Source: Mucilaginibacter sp. SJ
GTDB taxonomy: Bacteria > Bacteroidota > Bacteroidia > Sphingobacteriales > Sphingobacteriaceae
Assembly (NCBI RefSeq): GCF_028993635.1
Contig: NZ_CP118631.1
Span: 1,984,001-2,048,000 of the forward strand
DNA length: 64,000 nucleotides
Direction of reading: 5' to 3'
The stretch's first letter is position 1, and each line of letters starts with the position of its first letter. Shown piece after piece: positions 9,201 through 17,503 of the stretch. A program made the position numbers and the translations under genes. Under the pieces are notes generated by a model that worked only from the letters and a program-made list of their open reading frames with translations, ran no database searches and was not told where the DNA came from.

Positions 9201-11111
9201 ATGAAACAATATTATAAAATTTTATTACTGGTAGGGTTCCTGGTTTCGGGCGCATCATGTAAAAAATACCTTGATGTTACGCCAGATAATACCGGTACGC
9301 TTGAGTACGCATTCAGAAACCGTAACGAGGCCGAAAACTACCTGTTTACCTGTTATGCAACCTTACAGCAGTTTTCTGACCCTACATCAAATATCGGCTT
9401 CACCACATCATCAGAGATTATTTATCCAAACAATCTCACAAATCATCCGCTTAGCGAATTTGGCTTTAACCTTATCCGCGGTACGCAAAACAGCAGCAGT
9501 CCGGGCATAAACTGGTGGGATGGTCAAAATGGCGGACAGGCTTTATTCCGTTCGCTTAGGCGGTGCAATATCATGCTTGAAAACATTGACAAACCTGTTG
9601 ATCTTTCACCAGCCGAAAAAGCAAGGTGGATAGCAGAAGTAAAATTCCTAAAAGCATATTACCATTATTATCTGTGCCGTTTGTATGGACCGGTACCACT
9701 GGTAAAAACCAATATCGATATCACAGCCAGTACCGAAGAAGTACTTGTAAAGCGCTCGCCTGTTGATTCGGTATTTAACTACTGCGTACAACTGCTTGAC
9801 CAGGCAATTCCTGATCTGCCTCCGGTTATCACCAACCAGGCAAAAGAGCTTGGCCGTATCACCCAGTTAACTGCATTATCAATCAAAGCTGAAATATTGG
9901 CAACACAGGCAAGTCCATTATTTAATGGTAACCCTGATTATGCCAGCATGAAGAATAAAGATGGCCAGCCTTTATTTTCAAGCACTGCCGATCCGCAGAA
10001 ATGGAAACGGGCTGCCGATGCATGTAAGGCTGCCGTTGACGCCTGTGAAGCTAACGGGCTTAAGTTATACACATTTGTGTCACCGCCAACTGTAGGTGCC
10101 CTTTCAGATCAGTTACGTAATGAGCTGACCATTCAAAACGCAGTTACCGAAAAATGGGATGTTAACCCCGAGCTGATCTGGGCATTAAACCCAACCTTCC
10201 CATGCCAGGGTTATGCAACGCCAAGGTTAACCCCAAAATCGGCGGTCAATATCTTCTCAAACCCGTCAACGTTCGCTGTTCCTATTTCAACGCAGGAACT
10301 ATTTTACACAGCCAACGGTGTTCCGTTAACCGAGGATAAAGATTTTGATTATACAAACCGTTTCGCCTTGAAAACAGCCGGCGACGCCGATAAATATTAT
10401 ATAGCCCAGGGTTATACTACTGTCAATGAACACTACGGCCGCGAAAGCCGCTTTTATGCCAACATTGCGTTTGATGGCAGTATCTGGTATGGTAACGGCA
10501 TTTACAACCAGGACCAGGCCTACCACGTTGAAGCCCGCGGCTCAGGCTCATTGGCAGGCCCTAAAGACCTGAATACCCTTAACATCACCGGTTACTGGCC
10601 AAAAAAACTGGCTAATTATCTTTCAGTTTATGATGATGGCTTTCAGCCTATTGAGTATCACCTGCCATTAATGAGGCTTGCCGGTTTATACCTTTTATAT
10701 GCCGAAACCCTGAATGAGGCAAACGGTCCAACTGCTGATGTATACAATTACATTGACAAAGTAAGAACAAGGGCGGGTTTAAAAGGTGTGTTGGAATCAT
10801 GGTCAGCCTATTCAAAAAATCCCGGCAAACCAACAACTAAAGAAGGTTTACGTGACATCATACACCGCGAGCGCCGCATTGAGCTTTGTTTTGAGGCACA
10901 AAGTGGATGGGACCTTCGCCGCTGGAAAGAGATCCAAAGCGTATTGAGCGTACCCCTACAGGGCTGGAATATTTACGAGGCCGAAGCAGGTAACTACTAC
11001 AGACTGCATACCGTGTTAACGCCGGTTTTCGGGTTAAAAAATTACTTCTGGCCTATAAAAGACAATGACCTGATAGTTAACAACAACCTGGTACAAACTA
11101 CCTATTGGTAA
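9201..11111 (+). CDS. SusD/RagB-type starch-binding-like lipoprotein
   Basis: Surface lipoprotein of 636 residues that forms the lid of the SusC transporter and binds glycan. The signal peptide ends in a lipobox (SGAS-C, Cys at about 20) followed by KKYLDV, as usual for the family. SusD/RagB features include the early segment RNRNEAENYLFTCYATLQ, tetratricopeptide-like helices in the middle (AEVKFLKAYYHYYLCRLYGPVPLV) and the C-terminal RERRIELCFEAQSGWDLRRWK block. It is somewhat longer than the usual 480-600 residues. It is translated right after susC (26-base gap), so the two subunits are made together. Confidence 0.92.
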   Translation: MKQYYKILLLVGFLVSGASCKKYLDVTPDNTGTLEYAFRNRNEAENYLFTCYATLQQFSDPTSNIGFTTSSEIIYPNNLTNHPLSEFGFNLIRGTQNSSSPGINWWDGQNGGQALFRSLRRCNIMLENIDKPVDLSPAEKARWIAEVKFLKAYYHYYLCRLYGPVPLVKTNIDITASTEEVLVKRSPVDSVFNYCVQLLDQAIPDLPPVITNQAKELGRITQLTALSIKAEILATQASPLFNGNPDYASMKNKDGQPLFSSTADPQKWKRAADACKAAVDACEANGLKLYTFVSPPTVGALSDQLRNELTIQNAVTEKWDVNPELIWALNPTFPCQGYATPRLTPKSAVNIFSNPSTFAVPISTQELFYTANGVPLTEDKDFDYTNRFALKTAGDADKYYIAQGYTTVNEHYGRESRFYANIAFDGSIWYGNGIYNQDQAYHVEARGSGSLAGPKDLNTLNITGYWPKKLANYLSVYDDGFQPIEYHLPLMRLAGLYLLYAETLNEANGPTADVYNYIDKVRTRAGLKGVLESWSAYSKNPGKPTTKEGLRDIIHRERRIELCFEAQSGWDLRRWKEIQSVLSVPLQGWNIYEAEAGNYYRLHTVLTPVFGLKNYFWPIKDNDLIVNNNLVQTTYW

Positions 11112-11158
11112 GCGTCTCCATCAAATAAAAATGAATTAATTCAACATAGATAAGAATT

Positions 11159-12397
11159 ATGAAACGCATTAAAAATTATTCGGTAACAGCGCTGGTGCTT
11201 TCAGTCGCGTTGTTTATGGCGTGCTTAAATTCATGCAAAAAGAACGACGGGTACGTTAAAGAGGTTTCGACCGATATGAGCAAGCCTGCCGTGGTTACCA
11301 ACATAAAAGTTAAAAACTTCAACGGCGGTGCTTATATCACCTATGATCTGCCAAACTCCGATAACTTGCTATATGTGCAGGCTGAGTATCGTATCAACGA
11401 TAAAACCACGCGTCAAACCAAATCAAGTTATTATTCGGATACAGTTACTGTTGACGGTTTTGCAAAAAGCCAGGAGTACGAGGTAACGCTTTATTCGGTA
11501 AGCCGGGCTAACGTGAAATCAGATCCGCTGGTAGTTAAAGTGCATCCTGATACTCCCTTTTACAAGCTCATCAAACCAACATTAACTATCACATCTGATT
11601 TTGGCGGTGTAAATATCAAAGCCATGAACCCCGATCAAAAGGATATTGGCGTAATTTTATTGGCCTTTGATAAATCAACCCAGGCATTAGAGGTTGTTGA
11701 TCAGCATTATACCAAGGTTGATACCATTAATTACTCTATAAGAGGCTATCCGGCAGTATCACAAAAATTTGGTGTATATGTAACTGATAAATTTGGCAAT
11801 ATCTCTGATACTACCATTGTAAACATCACCCCGATATTTGAAACGATACTTGATAAGAGCAAGTTTTCGGTATACAAAACCCCTACCGATAGCCCTACAG
11901 CTTATGGCTGGGAAGTGCCTTACCTATGGGATAACAAAACTGATGGATACTCAAATGGCTGGCACACAGCCCCCGGAGCACCGGCGCCAATACAGGTTAC
12001 CTTTAGTCTTGGCGTATCGGCACAATTAAGCCGTTTTGTTTTATGGGAAAGGCCCGATCAATATGCTTATGCACATGGTAACCCTAAAGATTTCAGTATC
12101 TGGGGATCAAACGTAAATGCTCCGCAGGATGTAAGACTGCCTGATTATGCCCCTGTAGGAACAATAGTAGGCGATTGGGTTAATATCGGCAACTACCATT
12201 ATCCTAACCCGCCATCGGGCCTTACACCGGGCTTTACCAATGCTGCCGACGCTGCTTTTGTTGCCGCGGGAGTAAACTTTAATATCCCGCCGGGTTCAAC
12301 GCCTATTAAATACGTCCGCTTTATGGTGCATGACACATGGTCAAACGGTGACTTTGCCCACATGATGGAACTTTCAATTTATGGTAACCCACAATAG
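11159..12397 (+). CDS. surface lipoprotein with DUF4959-like N-domain and discoidin-like C-domain
   Basis: Lipoprotein of 412 residues with the lipidated Cys in CLNSCKKND. The first domain (about 40-125) has the PAVVTNIKVKNFNGGAYITYDLP pattern of DUF4959. Fibronectin-like strands follow, then a C-terminal F5/8 type C-like domain (about 250-410) with YGWEVPYLWDNKTDG, WHTAP and RFVLWERPDQ, typical of DUF5000. Such proteins sit behind SusD in Bacteroidota PULs and are thought to be surface glycan-binding proteins. It lies 47 bases after susD and 27 bases before a related lipoprotein gene. Ligand specificity cannot be read from the sequence. Confidence 0.8.
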   Translation: MKRIKNYSVTALVLSVALFMACLNSCKKNDGYVKEVSTDMSKPAVVTNIKVKNFNGGAYITYDLPNSDNLLYVQAEYRINDKTTRQTKSSYYSDTVTVDGFAKSQEYEVTLYSVSRANVKSDPLVVKVHPDTPFYKLIKPTLTITSDFGGVNIKAMNPDQKDIGVILLAFDKSTQALEVVDQHYTKVDTINYSIRGYPAVSQKFGVYVTDKFGNISDTTIVNITPIFETILDKSKFSVYKTPTDSPTAYGWEVPYLWDNKTDGYSNGWHTAPGAPAPIQVTFSLGVSAQLSRFVLWERPDQYAYAHGNPKDFSIWGSNVNAPQDVRLPDYAPVGTIVGDWVNIGNYHYPNPPSGLTPGFTNAADAAFVAAGVNFNIPPGSTPIKYVRFMVHDTWSNGDFAHMMELSIYGNPQ

Positions 12398-12424
12398 GTA
12401 TTAACTCATTTAGATTAAACGAAC

Positions 12425-13654
12425 ATGAAAAATATTGTCAGAATAACTGCTTTCTGTTTGCTTGGATACCTGTTGTACGGTTGCAGCAAGCAAGACACAC
12501 AGTTTGAATCATACTTAAACGGTCATGAAGTTAAATATCCGGGCACAGTGGCCAACGCACACTCGCGTCCCGGAAACCTGCGCGCGGCCCTTACCTGGAA
12601 CCCCAGTACAGACCCCAGCATAACGCGCTACGTAGTGTACTGGAATAATAAAGCCGATTCAATAATTTACAATTCTACCAACCACAATCCGTCGGATAGT
12701 TTAACGGTTGTTGTACCAAACCTTAACGAGTATATTTATTCGTTCACCGTTTTCTCGTACGATGCAAAAGGCAACCGTTCTATTCCGCTTGATATCAATA
12801 ACGTCAGGGTTTACGGGCCAATTTATCAGTCGGGCCTTTCAAACAGGGGTTATGATGTTACCAATCCATACGGCATAAGTGCCGATGGCAAGCTTACCCT
12901 TAATTTTTTAAAGGAAGACACCAGTACGCACAACGTATTTACTAATATAAAATACACCAACAAAGCCGGTAAGGAAAGCTTTGGGAAACTTAGTGCCGAT
13001 AGCATGTCGGTTACCCTGGCAGATTATAAGGCAGATACCAAGATCCAGTTCCTCTCGGCCTTTAAACCAACGGTAAATGCCCTCGACACTTTTTATGTAG
13101 CTAATTATGAGGATTTCCCAACCATTAATTCTGTTGCTGTTTGTGATAAAAAACTATTCAAAAAGGTTTATTTAGCCAATGACGCCAAACCTTATGAAGG
13201 AGATACCGACATTGACAGGCTTTGGGATGGCAGTACAGGGCCGCAGGGCTTCCCTAACATTTTCCATAGTGACGGAAATGGCCCGTTGCCGGTAGTGATC
13301 ACCTTTGATATGGGAGCTGTTTACAAAGGCCTTGTAGCCATTGAGGAAACAGGCCGTAACTGCTGCCACAACCCCGATGATTTTGAAGTATGGGGCATTG
13401 CGGATATTACCAATGCTGCTACTACCCTGAAAGCTAATGATGCTGGCTGGACTGCCGAAGCTATTTCCAAAGGCTGGAAACTGCTTAAAGAGATTAAAAG
13501 GACCGACGACGGCAGCGCGCCATTAAAGGTAAACTTTGATCCTAATCCTCCGGCGGTACGTTACATCCGCATCAGGATCAAACACAATTCGAACAACGAG
13601 GGTAACTACACCAATATGAGCGAGCTTACCTTCTGGAATAACGCACTACTATAA
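12425..13654 (+). CDS. surface lipoprotein with DUF4998-like N-domain and discoidin-like C-domain
   Basis: Lipoprotein of 409 residues with lipobox LLYGC (Cys about 20). The N-terminal part has the pattern YPG...PGNLRAALTWNPSTDPSITRYVVYWNN, which fits DUF4998, a fibronectin type III-like module. The C-terminal 180 residues form a discoidin-like carbohydrate-binding fold (DRLWDGSTGPQGF, PLPVVITFDMG, RNCCHNPDDFEVWGI, RYIRIRIKHN). It follows its neighbour by 27 bases, so the operon encodes two tandem discoidin-tailed binding proteins of different N-terminal type. The role is inferred to be glycan capture at the cell surface next to the SusCD pair. Confidence 0.78.
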   Translation: MKNIVRITAFCLLGYLLYGCSKQDTQFESYLNGHEVKYPGTVANAHSRPGNLRAALTWNPSTDPSITRYVVYWNNKADSIIYNSTNHNPSDSLTVVVPNLNEYIYSFTVFSYDAKGNRSIPLDINNVRVYGPIYQSGLSNRGYDVTNPYGISADGKLTLNFLKEDTSTHNVFTNIKYTNKAGKESFGKLSADSMSVTLADYKADTKIQFLSAFKPTVNALDTFYVANYEDFPTINSVAVCDKKLFKKVYLANDAKPYEGDTDIDRLWDGSTGPQGFPNIFHSDGNGPLPVVITFDMGAVYKGLVAIEETGRNCCHNPDDFEVWGIADITNAATTLKANDAGWTAEAISKGWKLLKEIKRTDDGSAPLKVNFDPNPPAVRYIRIRIKHNSNNEGNYTNMSELTFWNNALL

Positions 13655-13749
13655 TAACACCCCAATGACCGGGCTGACTTGCAGCCTGGTCATATTTTAA
13701 AAAGCATAAAGACGAAGACCTCTATAATGTTCACCCCAAAAATTCAGCA

Positions 13750-15057
13750 ATGAAAAAACCGGCAATTATTCTCCTGTACCTGTTTTCTATAATCAAACTC
13801 AGCTTTGCTCAGCAGGCTGTTACAGTGAAAACACCCAAAGCGGTTTTGGACGATTTCATGACCAAACGCTTCGGCATGTTTATACACTTCGGACCGGTAA
13901 CCTTACGCGGTACCGAAATTGGCTGGAGCCGCAACAAAGAAGTAGCGCAGGATGACTATGATAACCTGTACAAAGAGTTTAACCCGGTTTTATTTAATGC
14001 TGATGCTATTGTAAAAGCGGCCAAAGATGCAGGCATGAAATACCTGGTGATCATCGCCAAACACCATGACGGCTTTGCTTTGTGGCCATCCGCTTTTACT
14101 GATTATAACATCAGCAAAACACCATATAAACGCGATATGGTGGCCGAACTGGCAGCAGCCTGCAAAAAGCAGGGCATACTTTTTTGTATCTACCATACTG
14201 TGCTCGATTGGCACGACCCTAACTATCCTATCCACAACCCTTACGATTCGACAAAGAACGTTAAGGGCGATATGATAGCTTTTAAAACGCAAATGAAGAA
14301 TGAGTTGAAAGAACTCATCACCAAATACCACCCCTACCTGCTTTGGTTTGATGGCTACTGGGAAAAACCGTGGACCAATGCCGATGGGCAGGAAATTTAC
14401 AAATTCATCAAAAGTGTTGATCCAAACGTTATCGTGAACAACCGCTTAGGCAAAGAAAGCGAAAAGCTGAACGATCAATCAGTAGGTGATTATCTCACCC
14501 CTGAGCAGCGCATCGGTCAGCTGAATATGAATGAGCCATGGGAAAGCTGTATCACCATTTGCCAGCAATGGGCGTGGAAACCTAATGATAAAATGAAAAC
14601 CGTGCAGGAATGTATCCAAACGCTGGTAAAAACGGCTGCCGGTAATGGTAACCTGCTGTTTAACGTAGGCCCAATGCCCGATGGCCGCATTGAAGCACGC
14701 CAGGTTGAAACACTTCAGCAAATGGGCGTTTGGCTCAAAAAATACGGGGAAAGCATTTATGACACTAAAGGCGGCCCCATTGCCCCTAATGATAACTATG
14801 CTGTTACACGCAAGGGAAACAAGATGTATTTACATATATTTCAGAAAAAAGGTGATAAAATTGCACTGCCTAACCTGCCGGGTGTTAACATAACTAACGC
14901 CTATTTGCTGGGAGGAGCCAAAGTAAATTATAAACCGAATGCCTCAGGCTATATCATTGATTTGCCGCAAATCTTACCCGATGCAAACAGCAATGTTATA
15001 GTATTGGAACTGAACAAAAACGCCGAAGATATCCCTGTAATTACCGCAGGTAAATAA
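13750..15057 (+). CDS. GH29 alpha-L-fucosidase
   Basis: Exported glycoside hydrolase of 435 residues that releases alpha-linked L-fucose. The signal peptide ends near LSFAQ-21. GH29 signatures are FGMFIHFGPVTLRGTEIGWSR, IIAKHHDGFALWPS, and the nucleophile Asp201 in LLWFDGYW. A conserved TPEQRIG segment follows and may carry the acid/base Glu. The catalytic barrel fills most of the chain, and a short beta-sandwich tail (about 350-435) closes it. It is shorter than GH29 members with extra binding modules. The gene lies 95 bases after the lipoprotein gene and 31 bases before a GH95 gene. GH29 enzymes act on alpha-1,3/1,4 or other fucosyl links, which would complement GH95. Confidence 0.9.
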   Translation: MKKPAIILLYLFSIIKLSFAQQAVTVKTPKAVLDDFMTKRFGMFIHFGPVTLRGTEIGWSRNKEVAQDDYDNLYKEFNPVLFNADAIVKAAKDAGMKYLVIIAKHHDGFALWPSAFTDYNISKTPYKRDMVAELAAACKKQGILFCIYHTVLDWHDPNYPIHNPYDSTKNVKGDMIAFKTQMKNELKELITKYHPYLLWFDGYWEKPWTNADGQEIYKFIKSVDPNVIVNNRLGKESEKLNDQSVGDYLTPEQRIGQLNMNEPWESCITICQQWAWKPNDKMKTVQECIQTLVKTAAGNGNLLFNVGPMPDGRIEARQVETLQQMGVWLKKYGESIYDTKGGPIAPNDNYAVTRKGNKMYLHIFQKKGDKIALPNLPGVNITNAYLLGGAKVNYKPNASGYIIDLPQILPDANSNVIVLELNKNAEDIPVITAGK

Positions 15058-15088
15058 AATAAAAACAGAAAACCTAATTAACATAAAC

Positions 15089-17428
15089 ATGCTAAAAAGA
15101 ACGCCCCTGCTAATAACTGTAATGATAACAGGTATTACAACGTTTACTCACGCACAAACAAAACAATTAAAACTTTGGTACAAACAACCTGCGCAGCGCT
15201 GGGAAGAAACCGTTGCCCTTGGTAACGGCCGCCTGGGGATGATGCCCGATGGCGGTGTTACTGCCGAAAAAGTAGTATTGAATGATATCACCATGTGGTC
15301 GGGCTCATCGCAGGATGCTAATAACTACGAAGCCTATAAAAAACTGCCCGAAATAAGAAGCTTGCTTGCCGCTGGCAAAAACGTAGAAGCACAGGCTATA
15401 ATCGATAAGTCGTTCGTTTGTACCGGCAAAGGATCGGGCGGTGTGCCTTTCGGTTGCTTCCAGATGCTGGGCGACTTGAACCTGAACTACCAATACAAAG
15501 GAATTGATGATAAAGATGTAAAATACGATAACTATGAGCGCGAGCTTTCATTAAATAATGCCCTTGCTAAAACCACCTACCAGGTAAATGGCGTTACCTA
15601 CAAGCGCGAATACTTTACCAGTTTTGGTAATGATGTTGATGTAATAAAACTAAGCGCCAGCAAGCCGGGCATGCTTAATTTGAGCATAAATATCAGTCGT
15701 CCAGAACGTGGTGTTACCAGTACAGAGGGTAATGAGCTTGATCTTACCGGTCAGTTAGATAATGGTACTGATGGCAAAGGTGTAGCTTACAAAGCGAGGG
15801 TAAAAGCGCAACTAACCGGCGGCTCATTAAGCACCACCCCTACTTCGCTGGTTATTAAGGATGCAACTGAGGTGATCATTTATGTGTCGGCAGGTACAGA
15901 TTTTAAGAATCCGCAATATCTCAGCAAAATGGACGACGCGTTGAAGGCTGCTATGAAAAAGCCTTATACCGCAGAAAAACAGCAGCATATAGCCAACTTC
16001 CAAAAGTTATTTAACAGGGTGGACGTTGATCTTGGCACTTCGGAAGCTGAAAAACTAACAACCGATCAAAGGCTTATCGCTTTTCGTAACAACCCTGACG
16101 CCGATAAAAGTCTGCCGGCTCTGTTTTACCAGTTTGGTCGCTATCTAAGCATTTGTAGCACCCGTGTAGGCCTGTTGCCACCAAACCTGCAAGGCTTATG
16201 GGCTAATGAGGTACATACCCCTTGGAACGGCGATTATCACCTGGATATTAACATTGAAATGAACCAATGGCCGGTTGAAGTTTCTAACCTGTCAGAACTT
16301 AACCTGCCCCTTGCCGACCTGGTTAAAGGCATGGTACCACATGGCGAAAAAACGGCTAAAGCCTATTACAACGCCGATGGCTGGGTAGCACACGTAATTA
16401 CCAACCCCTGGGGCTTTACTGAGCCAGGTGAAAGCGCCTCATGGGGTATTTGTAAAGTTGGTTCGGGCTGGCTATGCGACAACCTGTGGCAGCACTATGA
16501 TTTCACCGGAGACAAAAACTACCTGAAACAAATTTACCCGATATTGAAAGGCGCAGCGCAATTCTACAACAGTATGCTGATCAGCGATGCTAAAACAGGC
16601 TGGTTGGTTACCTCGCCTTCATCATCGCCCGAAAACAGTTTTTACCTGCCCGATGGCACACACGCCAGCATCTGCGTAGGCCCCACTATCGATAACCAGA
16701 TCATCCGCGAGTTGTTTAACAACGTGATAACTGCAAGCAAAGTATTGGGCAAAGACGAGGCATTCAGCAAAACACTGGCTGCTAAAGTGAAAAAGCTCCC
16801 GCCCCCCGGTGTTATATCTAAGGATGGGCGCATCCAGGAATGGCTGGAGGATTATAAAGAAACCGAACCGCAGCATCGCCACGTATCACACCTGTATGGT
16901 TTATTTCCGGCATCTCAGATTACACCAGAAGCTACACCCGCACTTGCCGAAGCCGCTAAAAAAACATTGGAAGTACGTGGCGACGACGGCCCAAGCTGGT
17001 CTATCGCCTACAAAATATTGTGGTGGGCACGTTTGCATGACGGGAACCGCACTTACAAACTGTTTAAGGAACTGATGAAGCCAACCATCAAAACCGATAT
17101 TAACTACGGTGCAGGTGGCGGCGTATATCCTAATTTGCTATCAGCCGGTCCACCGTTCCAGATTGACGGCAACTTTGGTGCAACAGCCGGTATTGCCGAA
17201 ATGCTGATCCAGAGCCATGCCGGGTTTATTGATTTTATTCCTTCTATCCCTGATGCATGGAAAGCACAGGGCGAGGTTAAAGGCCTTAAGGCCCGCGGTA
17301 ATTTCACAGTTGATATGAAATGGAAAGACGGTAAAGTAACCTCTTATAAAGTAACCTCACCTACTCCACGTACGGTTAAAGTGAAAATTAATGGCAAGGT
17401 CAAAAGCATAATGGCCGTTAAAGCTTAA
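15089..17428 (+). CDS. GH95 alpha-L-fucosidase (or alpha-L-galactosidase)
   Basis: Exported enzyme of 779 residues, signal peptide ending near THAQ-24. The N-terminal beta domain begins LKLWYKQPAQRWEETVALGNGRLGMM, a GH95 signature. In the (alpha/alpha)6 barrel the catalytic set known from GH95 is visible: the Asn pair in WNGDYHLDINIEMNQW, the acid Glu515 in SSPENSF and Asp693 in QIDGNFGATAGIAEML. The family cleaves alpha-1,2-fucosyl links by inversion; some members act on alpha-L-galactosides. Together with GH29 it suggests a glycan with more than one fucosyl linkage type, for example fucosylated xyloglucan or a pectin side chain (inference). A hairpin follows at 17446-17473. Confidence 0.92.
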   Translation: MLKRTPLLITVMITGITTFTHAQTKQLKLWYKQPAQRWEETVALGNGRLGMMPDGGVTAEKVVLNDITMWSGSSQDANNYEAYKKLPEIRSLLAAGKNVEAQAIIDKSFVCTGKGSGGVPFGCFQMLGDLNLNYQYKGIDDKDVKYDNYERELSLNNALAKTTYQVNGVTYKREYFTSFGNDVDVIKLSASKPGMLNLSINISRPERGVTSTEGNELDLTGQLDNGTDGKGVAYKARVKAQLTGGSLSTTPTSLVIKDATEVIIYVSAGTDFKNPQYLSKMDDALKAAMKKPYTAEKQQHIANFQKLFNRVDVDLGTSEAEKLTTDQRLIAFRNNPDADKSLPALFYQFGRYLSICSTRVGLLPPNLQGLWANEVHTPWNGDYHLDINIEMNQWPVEVSNLSELNLPLADLVKGMVPHGEKTAKAYYNADGWVAHVITNPWGFTEPGESASWGICKVGSGWLCDNLWQHYDFTGDKNYLKQIYPILKGAAQFYNSMLISDAKTGWLVTSPSSSPENSFYLPDGTHASICVGPTIDNQIIRELFNNVITASKVLGKDEAFSKTLAAKVKKLPPPGVISKDGRIQEWLEDYKETEPQHRHVSHLYGLFPASQITPEATPALAEAAKKTLEVRGDDGPSWSIAYKILWWARLHDGNRTYKLFKELMKPTIKTDINYGAGGGVYPNLLSAGPPFQIDGNFGATAGIAEMLIQSHAGFIDFIPSIPDAWKAQGEVKGLKARGNFTVDMKWKDGKVTSYKVTSPTPRTVKVKINGKVKSIMAVKA

Positions 17429-17445
17429 AAACATCTTATAAGCAA

Positions 17446-17473
17446 ATAAGGTACCCTGAAAGAGGTGCCTTAT
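17446..17473 (+). terminator. hairpin after GH95 gene
   Basis: Ten-bp stem (17446-17455 with 17464-17473, one T-G wobble) around an 8-base loop, followed by a T-rich run. It may end or attenuate transcription before the alpha-galactosidase gene. Confidence 0.6.
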
Positions 17474-17503
17474 TTATAACAAATTGACAATAACCTAAAA
17501 TTC

